The notes beneath the pieces were generated by a model, which ran no database searches, was not told where the DNA came from, and saw only the letters and a list, made by a program, of their open reading frames with translations. From Hippea jasoniae (lineage in GTDB: Bacteria > Campylobacterota_A > Desulfurellia > Desulfurellales > Hippeaceae): a stretch of DNA of 64,000 bases. Below, piece by piece: positions 54,172 to 62,100 of this stretch. The stretch is taken from NCBI RefSeq assembly GCF_000744435.1, contig NZ_JQLX01000010.1:186001-250000 (forward strand). The letters run 5' to 3'. How positions within the stretch are numbered: position 1 is the stretch's first letter; each line of letters starts with the position of its first letter. A program made the position numbers and the translations under genes.

Positions 54172-54922
54172 CGGAAGTCTGTATGGCTTTTGCATTTGTT
54201 TCATAAGCCCTCTGCGCAGCTATCATTTCTACCATTTCCTGAACTACACTAACATTACTCATCTCAAGAACGCCCTGCTCAAGTGTGCCAAGTCCGTTTG
54301 TTCCTGGATTGCCAACAGTTGGAGCTCCTGATGATGTTGTTTGCTGAAACAGGTTATGACCAAGGGCTTTGAGTCCTGCTGGATTTACAAAGTATGCAAG
54401 CTGAATCTGACCGATTTGGGTGGGTGTGTTTTGGCCTGCCTCAAGCACTGAAACCGTGCCATCGTTGCCTATGTTAATTGCCACTGTGTCGTTTGGAATG
54501 GTTATCTGTGGCGTTAAAGGATATCCCTCGCTGTTAACGATTCTGCCGTTGTTGTCTATCTTGAAGGCTCCGCTGCGGGTGTAGGCTATTGTTCCATCAG
54601 GCATTGTGATCTGAAAAAACCCGTGTCCTGCAATGGCTACATCTAACGGATTGCCTGTTTCCTTAAAATTACCCTGCGAGAAATTCTTCACAACGGCTGC
54701 AGGTTTTACACCCAATCCTATCTGAATACCGGTGGGTTCAACTGTATTTGCTGTTGATGAAACACCGGGCTGTCTGATCATCTGATAGAGCAGATCTTCA
54801 AAATCCGCCCTACTTCTTTTAAATCCAACCGTATTAACATTTGCAAGATTGTTGGCTATTGTATCAACATTAAGCTGTTGAGCCTCCATACCTGTTGCAG
54901 CAGTCCATAAAGACCTTATCAT
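54134..54922 (-). CDS. flgG: Flagellar distal rod protein FlgG
   Basis: 262-residue distal rod protein. The N-terminal rod motif is [35 protein letters not shown], split here (about 4-38). [12 protein letters not shown] and [13 protein letters not shown] (about 88-125) and the C-terminal [32 protein letters not shown] (from about 222) are conserved. Length matches FlgG. It lies 11 bp downstream of flgF and overlaps flgA. Confidence 0.96.
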   Translation of the reverse strand: MIRSLWTAATGMEAQQLNVDTIANNLANVNTVGFKRSRADFEDLLYQMIRQPGVSSTANTVEPTGIQIGLGVKPAAVVKNFSQGNFKETGNPLDVAIAGHGFFQITMPDGTIAYTRSGAFKIDNNGRIVNSEGYPLTPQITIPNDTVAINIGNDGTVSVLEAGQNTPTQIGQIQLAYFVNPAGLKALGHNLFQQTTSSGAPTVGNPGTNGLGTLEQGVLEMSNVSVVQEMVEMIAAQRAYETNAKAIQTSDEMLQTANTLKR

Positions 54923-54933
54923 TGTCTACCTCC

Positions 54934-55728
54934 TTAAGTTACCTTACTTAAATTTCTTGCTGTTTCACCAAGCAGTTCATTACCCAATGAATCGATAACC
55001 TTTTGATATCTATCGAAGTTTCTTTGAGCCTCTATCAGGTTTACCATCTCCTTTACAACGCTTACATTGCTTAATTCTATATAGCCTTCCTTCAGATAAG
55101 TGTTGTTTGCAGCTATAGGTGTTTCGTTGTTGATGGGTATAAACATACCATCTGGGGCTTTTTTTAAATTCGTATAGTTGTTAAAATCCCTGATGGCTAT
55201 CTTATCGATTTGAACCCCGTCAGAAAATACAGTTCCATCTGATCTGACTAAAATATGTTTACCTGTGATTTTTATTAGCTTATGGTTTCTTAAATAGTTT
55301 TCACCCACAACGGGATAACCGGTATCTCTTTGAACAAGCACACCGTCTTTGTTGATATCAAACTGCCCGTTTCTTGTGTATTGAATGCCTTTGGGTGTAA
55401 GAATAAGAAAAAATCCTTTGCCAGCTAAAGCAAAATCTAAACTGTTGCCTGTGTGTTTAAAAGGACCCTGGCTGAAATCTATATAATCTGTATCAAGATG
55501 AGGAACAGAGTTTTTTGTTTCATTTATGAATACTTCAGCTGCTTTGGTATCTGGTGGGATAGGCAGTTGTGCGTTTGCCTCACCCCATATCCTTGACCAG
55601 CTTTTTATATTTATGCCTTCTTTTTTGAAGCCTGGAGTGTTTAGGTTTGCTATGTTGTTTGTTATGTTGTTAACCCTTTGAAGCTCAACAATCATGCCAC
55701 CTGCAGCATCATAAACACCACTAAACAT
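54934..55728 (-). CDS. flgF: Flagellar proximal rod protein FlgF
   Basis: 264-residue rod protein of the flagellar basal body. The N-terminus MFSGVYDAAGGMIVELQRVN and NNIANLNTPGFKKE form the rod family motif. FALAGKGFFLILTPKGIQYTRNGQF is the central signature, and the C-terminus has NVSVVKEMVNLIEAQRNFDRYQKVIDSLG. The start is ATG 55728, with AGGAGGTGAG immediately upstream; the frame extends back to 55803 without a good ribosome site. A sigma-54-like promoter lies at 55751-55770. FlgF rather than FlgG is preferred because of its lower similarity to the next gene's FlgG. Confidence 0.88.
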   Translation of the reverse strand: MFSGVYDAAGGMIVELQRVNNITNNIANLNTPGFKKEGINIKSWSRIWGEANAQLPIPPDTKAAEVFINETKNSVPHLDTDYIDFSQGPFKHTGNSLDFALAGKGFFLILTPKGIQYTRNGQFDINKDGVLVQRDTGYPVVGENYLRNHKLIKITGKHILVRSDGTVFSDGVQIDKIAIRDFNNYTNLKKAPDGMFIPINNETPIAANNTYLKEGYIELSNVSVVKEMVNLIEAQRNFDRYQKVIDSLGNELLGETARNLSKVT

Positions 55729-55751
55729 CTTCTCACCTCCTGTGACTTTAA

Positions 55752-55769
55752 TAGCAATAGGTGTTCCAA
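55752..55769 (-). promoter_or_regulatory. Candidate sigma-54 promoter for flgFGA-ubiXB
   Basis: On the minus strand TTGGAACACCTATTGCT: GG at 55767/55766 and GC at 55755/55754 are separated by exactly 10 bp, as required for the -24/-12 element, and TTGCT matches the -12 consensus. One base differs from TGGCAC in the -24 box. The predicted start, about 55742, leaves a leader of about 14 nt that begins right at the ribosome site. Rod genes under RpoN are known in Campylobacterota. Confidence 0.5.
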
Positions 55770-55844
55770 ATTTCTGGCAGGCGGATTTGACAATTTTATT
55801 CAACTATGATAGCCTAAGCCGAACAATTTTTGTGGAGGATGTTG

Positions 55845-56204
55845 ATGGTTGAAAATTTGACTAAGGAGACTTTTAAGGAGAAGGTATTCAACTACGAGGT
55901 TAATCAGGATTGGAAGTATGAAGGTGATCTGCCCTGTATTATCGATTTTTATGCTGACTGGTGTGGCCCATGCAAGATGGTAGAACCTATCTTGAATGAA
56001 TTGTCAAAGGAATATGATGGAAAGATTAAGTTTTACAGGGTAAATACAGACCAGGAGCAGGAGCTTGCCGCTTTGTTTGGCATCAGGAGTATCCCATCAC
56101 TGCTTTTTGTGCCTGTTGGCGAGCAGCCACAGATGGCTGTTGGCGCTCTTCCAAAAGAGGCATTTAAACAGGCAATTAAAGAAGTTTTAAAGGTTGAAGA
56201 GTAG
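55845..56204 (+). CDS. trxA: Thioredoxin
   Basis: 119-residue thioredoxin that reduces protein disulfides. The active site WCGPCK has Cys40 and Cys43, preceded by IDFYADWCGPC, followed by the cis-Pro motif GIRSIPSLLF (about 84-93). An N-terminal extension of about 15 residues precedes the usual fold. ATG 55845 sits 6 bp after GGAGG; ATG 55839 and TTG 55830 are in frame upstream. A weak terminator follows it. Whether it is the main thioredoxin cannot be told; no thioredoxin reductase is in the window. Confidence 0.92.
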   Translation: MVENLTKETFKEKVFNYEVNQDWKYEGDLPCIIDFYADWCGPCKMVEPILNELSKEYDGKIKFYRVNTDQEQELAALFGIRSIPSLLFVPVGEQPQMAVGALPKEAFKQAIKEVLKVEE

Positions 56205-56225
56205 GGCTTAGCCCCTCTCTTTTTT
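56199..56225 (+). terminator. Terminator after the thioredoxin gene
   Basis: Imperfect stem GAG-TA-GGGC (56199-56207) with GCCC-CT-CTC, two mismatched positions, 3-nt loop, followed by T residues up to 56225. It overlaps the last codons of the gene. Confidence 0.55.
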
Positions 56226-56316
56226 AAAAATCACATCTGCTAACAAAATATACATCCAAATAAATAAATTCTAATTATGATAATTATTATGCAAAAAAAT
56301 TAAATAAAATATGATA

Positions 56317-56337
56317 AGAGGGCGACCTGCGCCCTCT
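56317..56337 (-). terminator. Terminator of the RRM gene
   Basis: Perfect 8-bp stem AGAGGGCG (56317-56324) / CGCCCTCT (56330-56337) with a 5-nt loop. On the minus strand it follows the RRM stop and leads into a T/A-rich stretch. On the plus strand it is followed after a few bases by six T residues, so it may also end readthrough from trxA. Confidence 0.7.
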
Positions 56338-56358
56338 GTTGGAGTTTTTTGTGGATTG

Positions 56359-56619
56359 TTAGAATCTGCGGGGTTTTCTTTCTTTTGCTTCGTTAACCTT
56401 TAGATTCCTGCCACCAAAATTGACACCGTTTAGAGATTCAATGGCTTTCTGAGCGGATTCAGAATCCATCTCAACGAAACCAAAACCTCTCGACCTGCCA
56501 GTCTCCCTGTCAGTAATGATTTTGCTTGAACTAACCTCTCCATACTCGCTGAAAAGCTCTTTGAGCTCTTCCTCTGTCGTAGCATACGGCAGGTTCCCAA
56601 CATAAAGCGTCTTAACCAT
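56359..56619 (-). CDS. RRM-type RNA-binding protein
   Basis: 86-residue single RRM protein. RNP2 is LYVGNLPY (about 4-11) and RNP1 is RGFGFVEM (about 43-50), both complete with the aromatic residues that stack on RNA bases. A short basic tail (KERKPRRF) ends the protein. Such bacterial proteins resemble cyanobacterial Rbp proteins and probably act in cold response or RNA stability. ATG 56619 is chosen for GAGGTG upstream; the earlier in-frame ATG (56637) would add six residues. It is preceded by a long leader of about 86 nt. Confidence 0.92.
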   Translation of the reverse strand: MVKTLYVGNLPYATTEEELKELFSEYGEVSSSKIITDRETGRSRGFGFVEMDSESAQKAIESLNGVNFGGRNLKVNEAKERKPRRF

Positions 56620-56705
56620 AAAAACACACCTCAACAAAAAATCTATTGCTAAACACCTTATGGCATTTAGCTCTTCATTAACCTTATGGTGAAAGCCAAT
56701 GAAGT
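56620..56705 (-). promoter_or_regulatory. Long 5' leader of the RRM gene with paired repeats
   Basis: The expected transcript start is near 56705, giving a leader of about 86 nt. On the minus strand it contains CCATAAGGT twice (complement of 56681-56689 and 56655-56663). The flanking CACC and GGTG plus these near-palindromes can fold as a stem of about eight of ten pairs. It could be a cold-shock-type thermosensor or a self-binding site; both are inferences. Confidence 0.5.
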
Positions 56706-56711
56706 TAGAGC

Positions 56712-56740
56712 ACTATAGCAGATTAAATACCACCTGTCAA
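56712..56740 (-). promoter_or_regulatory. Promoter of the RRM gene
   Basis: Minus strand: -35 TTGACA (complement of 56735-56740), a 17-bp spacer and -10 TATAGT (complement of 56712-56717), close to consensus. It is divergent from the mqnD-side promoter at 56745-56772. Confidence 0.78.
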
Positions 56741-56744
56741 TATG

Positions 56745-56772
56745 TTTACAACGATTTTTATTTGCGTATAAT
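56745..56772 (+). promoter_or_regulatory. Promoter of the MqnD-like gene
   Basis: -35 TTTACA (56745-56750), a 16-bp spacer and a perfect -10 TATAAT (56767-56772). The ribosome site GGAGG is at 56788-56792 and the start at 56801. Confidence 0.7.
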
Positions 56773-56800
56773 GTGGCTAATAAATTTGGAGGTATGCTTT

Positions 56801-57640
56801 ATGGATAAAAAGATGTTGACTTTGGGTCATAGCCCGGATCCTGATGATGCGTTTATGTTTTACGGTTTGAATATAGAAAACGGCGTAGACACGAACGGTT
56901 TTGAGTTTGAACAGATTTTAAAAGATATAGAAACATTAAACAGAATGGCAATGGATGAGAAGCTTGATATAACCGCCATTTCTCTTGCAGCCTATCCTGC
57001 TTTGGCTGATAAGTATGCTATCCTTTCAAGCGGCGCAAGTATGGGTTCAAATTATGGTCCCCTTGTTGTGGCAAAAAAACCATTTTCGCTTGATGAGCTA
57101 AAAAGTAAGCTTATTGCAATACCGGGTAGATTTACAAGCGCCTACCTTGAATTGAGATTGCTGCTTGGTAAGGATATTGCAACTAAAGAGATTGAGTTTG
57201 ATAAAATTTTTGATGCTGTAGAAAATGGAGAGGTTGATGCAGGTTTGATTATTCATGAAGGGCAATTGACATATTCAAATTACGATATGTTTAAGATTAT
57301 CGATCTTGGAGAGTGGTGGCATCAAAAAACAGGCGGTTTACCTCTGCCGCTTGGTGTTAATGCGATACATAGAAGACTGGGCGAGGAGATGAAAAAGATA
57401 TCCGAAATTTTAAAAAACAGCATTCTCTTTTCTTTAAGCCATAGAGAAGAAGCGGTTGAGTATGCTTTGAATTTTGCAAGGGGAATAGATAAGACCCTTG
57501 CCGATAAGTTTGTTGGTATGTATGTAAATGAATTAACCGTTGATATGGGGCAAAAGGGGCTTGAGGCTTGTAGGTTGCTTTTAAAAGAGGCTTATGATAA
57601 AGGTTTAATCGATCGCTTACCAGAAATTGACCTTGTATGA
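56801..57640 (+). CDS. mqnD: MqnA/MqnD family protein (menaquinone, futalosine pathway)
   Basis: 279-residue periplasmic-binding-fold enzyme of the MqnA/MqnD family. In the futalosine route MqnD converts cyclic dehypoxanthine futalosine to 1,4-dihydroxy-6-naphthoate. Features are TLGHSPDPDDAFMFYGL (about 7-23), ITAISLAAYPALADKYAILSSG (about 54-75), GPLVVAKKP, and GLIIHEGQLTY. The SPDPDDAF variant differs from the SPCPNDTF of typical MqnD, so this may be a paralogue of unknown exact step. No signal peptide is seen. The ATG at 56801 has GGAGG upstream; the open frame extends further without a start signal. Confidence 0.75.
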   Translation: MDKKMLTLGHSPDPDDAFMFYGLNIENGVDTNGFEFEQILKDIETLNRMAMDEKLDITAISLAAYPALADKYAILSSGASMGSNYGPLVVAKKPFSLDELKSKLIAIPGRFTSAYLELRLLLGKDIATKEIEFDKIFDAVENGEVDAGLIIHEGQLTYSNYDMFKIIDLGEWWHQKTGGLPLPLGVNAIHRRLGEEMKKISEILKNSILFSLSHREEAVEYALNFARGIDKTLADKFVGMYVNELTVDMGQKGLEACRLLLKEAYDKGLIDRLPEIDLV

Positions 57641-58790
57641 TGTAGCGATAGTAGGAGGAGGCGCAAGTGGCCTCTTCTGTGCTCTAAACCTCAAAAAAGG
57701 ATTAAATGTTGTAGTATTTGATAAAAAAAGCGGTGCTAAAAAGCTTGCCCTGACAGGAAAGAATCGCTGCAACATAACATCTACACGTGAGCTTGAAGAT
57801 TTCTTGCTATCTTACAGAAACGGTAAATTTTTAAGGGACGCCTTTGGTGTTTTTTTCAAAGAACAGTTGATAGAATGGCTTAAAAAGCACGGTATATCTG
57901 TTGAGATTGAAAAAGAAAAGGTCAGGCTTGGTAATATCAGCTCAGAAGAATTTGCCAAGCTTTTACTTAAGCTCACAAAGAAACAGTGCTGTTTCCATCC
58001 ATTCGAGCCTGTTGTCGATATTGAAAAAAGAGATGATTTCTATATTTTAAAGACTACGAAAGGTATCTATAGATCAAAAAGTGTGGTTATTGCAACAGGT
58101 GGTGCATCGTATCCTTCTACAGGCTCAGATGGGAATGGTTTTAAGCTTGCACAAAAGCTTTCTCATAGAATTGAAGAATTGGAGGCTGCTGAGGTTGCCT
58201 TTTGTGCTGAAGGGGTGAGAAGATTTCAGGGTTTGTCGTTTGATAATATTTTGGCTGTTTTAAAAATCGGCTCAAAAACCATAAAAAGAAGAGGTGATTT
58301 AATATTTACGCATTTTGGTGTTAGTGGTCCGGTGATATTTGAGCTATCAGCTGAAAGTTTCAGAAACGGCATATTGGTCTTGAATTTTATCGATATGCAG
58401 AGAGATGATTTTGTCAGAAAACTTAGAAGCTTTAGGGGAAAACTAAAAAATTTTTTGGCTGAGTTTACACCAAAAAGATTTGCATCTTATGCGCCTTCTG
58501 GCAATAAGCTTTGTAGGGAGCTTGGCAAAAGCGAGTTAAACAAAGTCTGGAATTATGTTTCAGCCTTTGAGCTAAACATAAAGAAATGCCCAATAGAGAT
58601 GGCTTTTGTAACAAGGGGTGGCGTGAGTGTTAAAGAAATTAACCCTAAAACATTTGAGTCAAAACTGCATAAAAACCTCTTTTTTTGCGGAGAGGTGGTT
58701 GATATAGATGGTCCTATCGGTGGATTTAATCTGCAGTATGCTTTCTCAAGCGGTTATCTTGTTGCAAAAACTTTAAACGAGAGGTTATAG
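57627..58790 (+). CDS. HI0933-like FAD-dependent oxidoreductase
   Basis: 387-residue flavoprotein of the HI0933/BaiN-like family with the N-terminal dinucleotide motif VAIVGGGASGLFCALNL (about 5-21) and the family motif KKLALTGKNRCNIT (about 39-52). FTHFGVSGPVIFELSAES (about 228-245) and the C-terminal LFFCGEVVDIDGPIGGFNLQYAFSSG are conserved. The physiological substrate is unknown. The start is not well marked: TTG 57627 or TTG 57633 are the candidates, overlapping the previous gene by 8-14 bp. The stop overlaps the convergent O-antigen ligase-like gene by 6 bp. Confidence 0.85.
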   Translation: MTLYDVAIVGGGASGLFCALNLKKGLNVVVFDKKSGAKKLALTGKNRCNITSTRELEDFLLSYRNGKFLRDAFGVFFKEQLIEWLKKHGISVEIEKEKVRLGNISSEEFAKLLLKLTKKQCCFHPFEPVVDIEKRDDFYILKTTKGIYRSKSVVIATGGASYPSTGSDGNGFKLAQKLSHRIEELEAAEVAFCAEGVRRFQGLSFDNILAVLKIGSKTIKRRGDLIFTHFGVSGPVIFELSAESFRNGILVLNFIDMQRDDFVRKLRSFRGKLKNFLAEFTPKRFASYAPSGNKLCRELGKSELNKVWNYVSAFELNIKKCPIEMAFVTRGGVSVKEINPKTFESKLHKNLFFCGEVVDIDGPIGGFNLQYAFSSGYLVAKTLNERL

Positions 58791-60035
58791 AGGTTTTCTG
58801 TGCTCTATAAGAAACATATTAAGCCCAATGATAAACATCAAGGCCATGTTAGTAGCTGCATCAACGAAGTTGTTTTCAAAAAAACCCATAACAAGAAAAG
58901 CAATATATCCAGCCGAAAAACTCATAAGTATCTCTCTCAAGGGATGGTTTTTAGCATTTGAAATATTGATCCATAAAAGATAAATCCAGAAAAACAAAAA
59001 GAATAGCAAGCCTACAATGCCTGTTTCATCAAGGTAGCGAAGATAGATATTATGAGAAATACCACTAACGTAATATTGTTTGATGCTTTCGAAAGGTTTT
59101 TTTTGGCCTGTTATCCTGTAATATGCTTCGGGAAAATTTTTCTTAATGTATATCCTTGTTTGTTTGCCTTTACCAAAAAGCTTTTCTTTGAGATTGTAAT
59201 TTTTAAAAGTGATTAAATAGCTTTCCCATAACATAAATCTTACTTGGGCATCAATGTTTTTTTTAATATTAAATCCTGAAACCAAGTTATTTTTTAATGA
59301 AGGCAGGGAAAACACTAAAATTGTAGTTAATATTGCTATTACAAGAGATGATATAAATATCTTCCTGTTTTTTATGTTTGCAATGACAAGAAATATTATT
59401 CCACTACCAAGACCTAAATATGCCGAGCGCTTCATCGTAAAAATTAATGCAAGTATTGTTAATATGGATGGAATAATGAAGATATATTTTTTGTTTATCG
59501 ACAAACCCAAAAAAAGAAAAATAAAAGGTAATAATATAGCAGCTGTGATTAGGGAATTTGAATAAAATCCCCATGATTGATAAGGATTGAGATAAAAGGT
59601 TAAGTTGCTTAGGTTAAGGTGTTTTATGTTTTGGTGAGAGAACGCTTCAAATATGATTATAAAACTGATTGCAGAAAAAGATATTGCAAGTAGATATAAG
59701 ATATTTTTAAAGATTCTTTTTTCTTTTATTGCTTTGTATGAGGTAAAATACGGCAATACATGGTGGTTTATGCAACTCCACGATAGAAAACTCAAGCTAA
59801 ATTGAGACAACATTGTTAAAATAGGAGCGGTAAATATAAGTATTATAGGTTTTAAAGAAGGGAAGTTTTTAAAGTCCTTGCTTATTAAGATTAATAATAA
59901 TCCTATTGCACCAACACCCACACCAATACTATCTCCTGCAATAGAGATAGGAATTGTTAGTGCCAATATGTATGTGGATAATACTACCAAAAAAATGCCA
60001 GCTTTATTTATCTTTTCCACAAAAAAACTATACAA
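58785..60035 (-). CDS. O-antigen ligase/polymerase-like membrane protein
   Basis: 416-residue multispanning protein with about 10-12 hydrophobic segments. A large extracytoplasmic loop (about 225-320) contains LWESYLITFKNYNLKEKLFGKGKQ and YYVSGISHNIYLRYLDETGIVGLLFFL, split in the family pattern where S-H-N-x-Y-L marks O-antigen ligases (WaaL/RfaL). It probably joins O-antigen to lipid A-core or polymerises a glycan. The start is uncertain: TTG 60035 and GTG 60020 both lack a ribosome site. It has no glycosyltransferase neighbours. Confidence 0.8.
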   Translation of the reverse strand: MYSFFVEKINKAGIFLVVLSTYILALTIPISIAGDSIGVGVGAIGLLLILISKDFKNFPSLKPIILIFTAPILTMLSQFSLSFLSWSCINHHVLPYFTSYKAIKEKRIFKNILYLLAISFSAISFIIIFEAFSHQNIKHLNLSNLTFYLNPYQSWGFYSNSLITAAILLPFIFLFLGLSINKKYIFIIPSILTILALIFTMKRSAYLGLGSGIIFLVIANIKNRKIFISSLVIAILTTILVFSLPSLKNNLVSGFNIKKNIDAQVRFMLWESYLITFKNYNLKEKLFGKGKQTRIYIKKNFPEAYYRITGQKKPFESIKQYYVSGISHNIYLRYLDETGIVGLLFFLFFWIYLLWINISNAKNHPLREILMSFSAGYIAFLVMGFFENNFVDAATNMALMFIIGLNMFLIEHRKPL

Positions 60036-60060
60036 AACGATTTTTTTTATGTCAATTTGT

Positions 60061-60069
60061 TGGTATAAT
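60061..60069 (+). promoter_or_regulatory. Extended -10 promoter of the SIMPL-like gene
   Basis: TGGTATAAT: a perfect -10 (60064-60069) with the TG extension. No good -35 is seen, since only a T-rich stretch lies upstream. The ribosome site GGAGGTG follows at 60078. Confidence 0.5.
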
Positions 60070-60088
60070 TAAAAAAAGGAGGTGTAGC

Positions 60089-60763
60089 ATGAAAAGGGTT
60101 TTGCTGGTTTTGGCGGTATTTATGCTACTTGTTTATCCATCGTTTGGTGATGATTTTTCCACAATTTCCACAACATTTAAAATTAAACGAAGCCTGCCGT
60201 GCGATGAGGTGTTTATGAGATTTGAGGTATGGGCAAACGGTGATAATTATCAAAACGCATTAAATAGACTAAAACCTGTGAGTTTTAGATTTTTGGATTT
60301 TCTGGATAAGCTTTTTTCAAAAAACGAGATAAAAACCCAGATGGATTATGGCTATACAGACAAGGCTGTTGAATTCGTTATTATAAAAACAAATAAAATC
60401 GATCAGGTGCCAAAAATCTTAAACTTTATTTCCACTCAAAAATTTGCCTATCAAACAGGCATAGGGGTTGATTCTGTCAGATTCAGGCTTTCTGAAAAAA
60501 GACTGAATAGAATAAGAATGTCGATCTTTAAAGAAGCGCTTATAAAATCAAAAAATCTCCTTAGACTGATCAACAAAACAATGAACGGTGGCTATAAGAT
60601 TTCTTTGGTTGATGTTAGATATAACTTTTCCAATGTTGTTGCACCAATAGATGCCAATATGTTTTTCAGAAGTGCGCCAAAAAAAGGTTTTAAGCTTTCT
60701 AAAGGTCAGCGTACGGTTGAAGCTGTTGTTAATTTTTCAGCAAAAAAGCCTTTAAAAAAATGA
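60089..60763 (+). CDS. Secreted SIMPL/DUF541-like protein
   Basis: 224-residue protein with a signal peptide (MKRVLLVLAVFMLLVYPSFG, 1-20). The mature part shows features of the SIMPL (DUF541) fold: a repeated beta-alpha pattern with IKTQMDYGYTDKAVEFVI in the middle and ALIKSKNLLRLINKTMNGGYKISLVDVRYN, split here (about 150-180), where the G-Y-x-I-x-x-V-x segment is characteristic. Similarity is weak, so the assignment is probable. The periplasmic function is unknown. ATG 60089 follows AAAGGAGGTG. hemG overlaps its end by 4 bp (ATGA). Confidence 0.72.
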   Translation: MKRVLLVLAVFMLLVYPSFGDDFSTISTTFKIKRSLPCDEVFMRFEVWANGDNYQNALNRLKPVSFRFLDFLDKLFSKNEIKTQMDYGYTDKAVEFVIIKTNKIDQVPKILNFISTQKFAYQTGIGVDSVRFRLSEKRLNRIRMSIFKEALIKSKNLLRLINKTMNGGYKISLVDVRYNFSNVVAPIDANMFFRSAPKKGFKLSKGQRTVEAVVNFSAKKPLKK

Positions 60764-62088
60764 GAATTGCTGTAGTTGGCGGAGGGGTTTCGGGTCTTTC
60801 TGTAGCATTTTTGATCAAACGGTATATTACCGATGATGTTTTTGTATTAGAACAGTCCGATATTGGTGGAAAGGCCTTCAGTGTTAAAGAAAACGGATAT
60901 CTTATCGAAACTGGTCCTAACGGTTTTCTGGAAAACAGGGAACATATAAAAAAATTAGTAGAGTTAAGCGGTTTTGATAAGAATATAATCCAGAGCAATA
61001 GATTTGCCGATAAAAGGTTTATATACGATGGAAAGCTGCATCTATTGCCAAAAAACCCATTGAAACTGCTCTTTGATGATTTGCTTTCTTTGAAAGACAA
61101 AGCCTTAATTTTAAAAGAACCGTTTGTAAAACCAGTCTTTGAAGATGAAACGGTGTCTGATTTTGTGAAACGCAGACTTGGAAAAGGCATGCTTGATAAA
61201 CTGATTGGGCCGATGGTATGTGGCGTGTTTGCAGGAGATCCAGAATTTTTAAGTATGGATGAAAACTTTTCAAGAATCAAGCAGATTGAACGACGATACG
61301 GCTCTCTAATTAAAGGATTGGTTGACTTAGTGAAACAAAAAAAGGCAAGAGCAGGCTCTACAGCAGGGAGCTTTGCTTCACGCCTTTTGTCATTTAAAAA
61401 TGGTGTGGGTAGCTTTGTTTTGCATCTTGCAGGTAGATTGAATGTTGTGTTTGATAGGGTTCTTTCTTTTTCAAAAGAGGGTGGGGGCTATAGATTATTC
61501 TGCAAAAACGGTGATTTCTATGTTGACAGGGTCGTTTTTGCCATTCCAGCTTTTGAGCTATCCAGGCTGTTTTTGTTTGATGTAGAATTTAAAAGAATAC
61601 TTGATGATATTCCTTATGCGCCTTTGAGTGTGGTGACTTTAGGCTTTGATAGAAAACTTCTACCCGATATTGTAAACTCGTTTGGATATCTGTTTGCCTT
61701 ATCAAAGATCAACGATGTGATAGGCGTTTTGTTTGATAGCTCAATTTTTTCAAATAGATCAGATGATGATAAATTTTTGATTAGATTGATGGTTGGTGGG
61801 GCTTTAAGAAAAGAGGCGGCATATAAAAAAGATTTATTGAGTGTTGCACTAAAAGAGCTCAATCGCTCTGCAGGCATATTTGCCCCGCCAGAATTTATTA
61901 AAATTATTAGACACCCCATGGCAATACCGCAATACGGTTTAAAACATAAAGATGTAAAAGAAAAAATAGCCGAAATAGAAGAGAGATTTCCTAATCTCTA
62001 TATAACCGGAAACGCTTTCTTTGGTGTGGGTCTGGATGATTGCATAAAAGCATCATTTGAGGTTTTAGAAAGAATAAAGGCGGGATAA
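60760..62088 (+). CDS. hemY: Protoporphyrinogen (coproporphyrinogen) oxidase, HemY family
   Basis: 442-residue FAD-dependent flavoprotein of the HemY/PPOX family acting late in heme synthesis. The dinucleotide motif is VVGGGVSGLSVAFLIKR (about 4-20), with E-tail FVLEQSDIGGKAFSVKENGYLIETGPNGF, split as typical for PPOX (about 28-56). GPMVCGVFAGDPEFLSMDENF (about 147-167) and C-terminal YITGNAFFGVGLDDCIKAS (FAD loop) agree. Coproporphyrinogen versus protoporphyrinogen specificity cannot be told apart here. It is translationally coupled to the SIMPL-like gene. The stop codon lies in the terminator loop (62076-62099). Confidence 0.88.
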   Translation: MRIAVVGGGVSGLSVAFLIKRYITDDVFVLEQSDIGGKAFSVKENGYLIETGPNGFLENREHIKKLVELSGFDKNIIQSNRFADKRFIYDGKLHLLPKNPLKLLFDDLLSLKDKALILKEPFVKPVFEDETVSDFVKRRLGKGMLDKLIGPMVCGVFAGDPEFLSMDENFSRIKQIERRYGSLIKGLVDLVKQKKARAGSTAGSFASRLLSFKNGVGSFVLHLAGRLNVVFDRVLSFSKEGGGYRLFCKNGDFYVDRVVFAIPAFELSRLFLFDVEFKRILDDIPYAPLSVVTLGFDRKLLPDIVNSFGYLFALSKINDVIGVLFDSSIFSNRSDDDKFLIRLMVGGALRKEAAYKKDLLSVALKELNRSAGIFAPPEFIKIIRHPMAIPQYGLKHKDVKEKIAEIEERFPNLYITGNAFFGVGLDDCIKASFEVLERIKAG

Positions 62089-62099
62089 TCCCGCCTTTT
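62076..62099 (+). terminator. Bidirectional terminator with the hemY stop codon as loop
   Basis: Perfect 10-bp stem AAAGGCGGGA (62076-62085) / TCCCGCCTTT (62089-62098), whose 3-nt loop TAA (62086-62088) is the stop codon of hemY. T run 62096-62099 on the plus strand; on the minus strand AAAGG gives CCTTT after the glnA stop, so it can end glnA as well. It lies 1 bp from the glnA stop. Confidence 0.88.
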
Positions 62100-62100
62100 G

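Noticed and set aside
56655-56689. The repeated ACCTTATGG as a protein-binding operator at the promoter
   Set aside because: It lies downstream of the predicted start site, within the transcript, so it is listed as leader structure instead.
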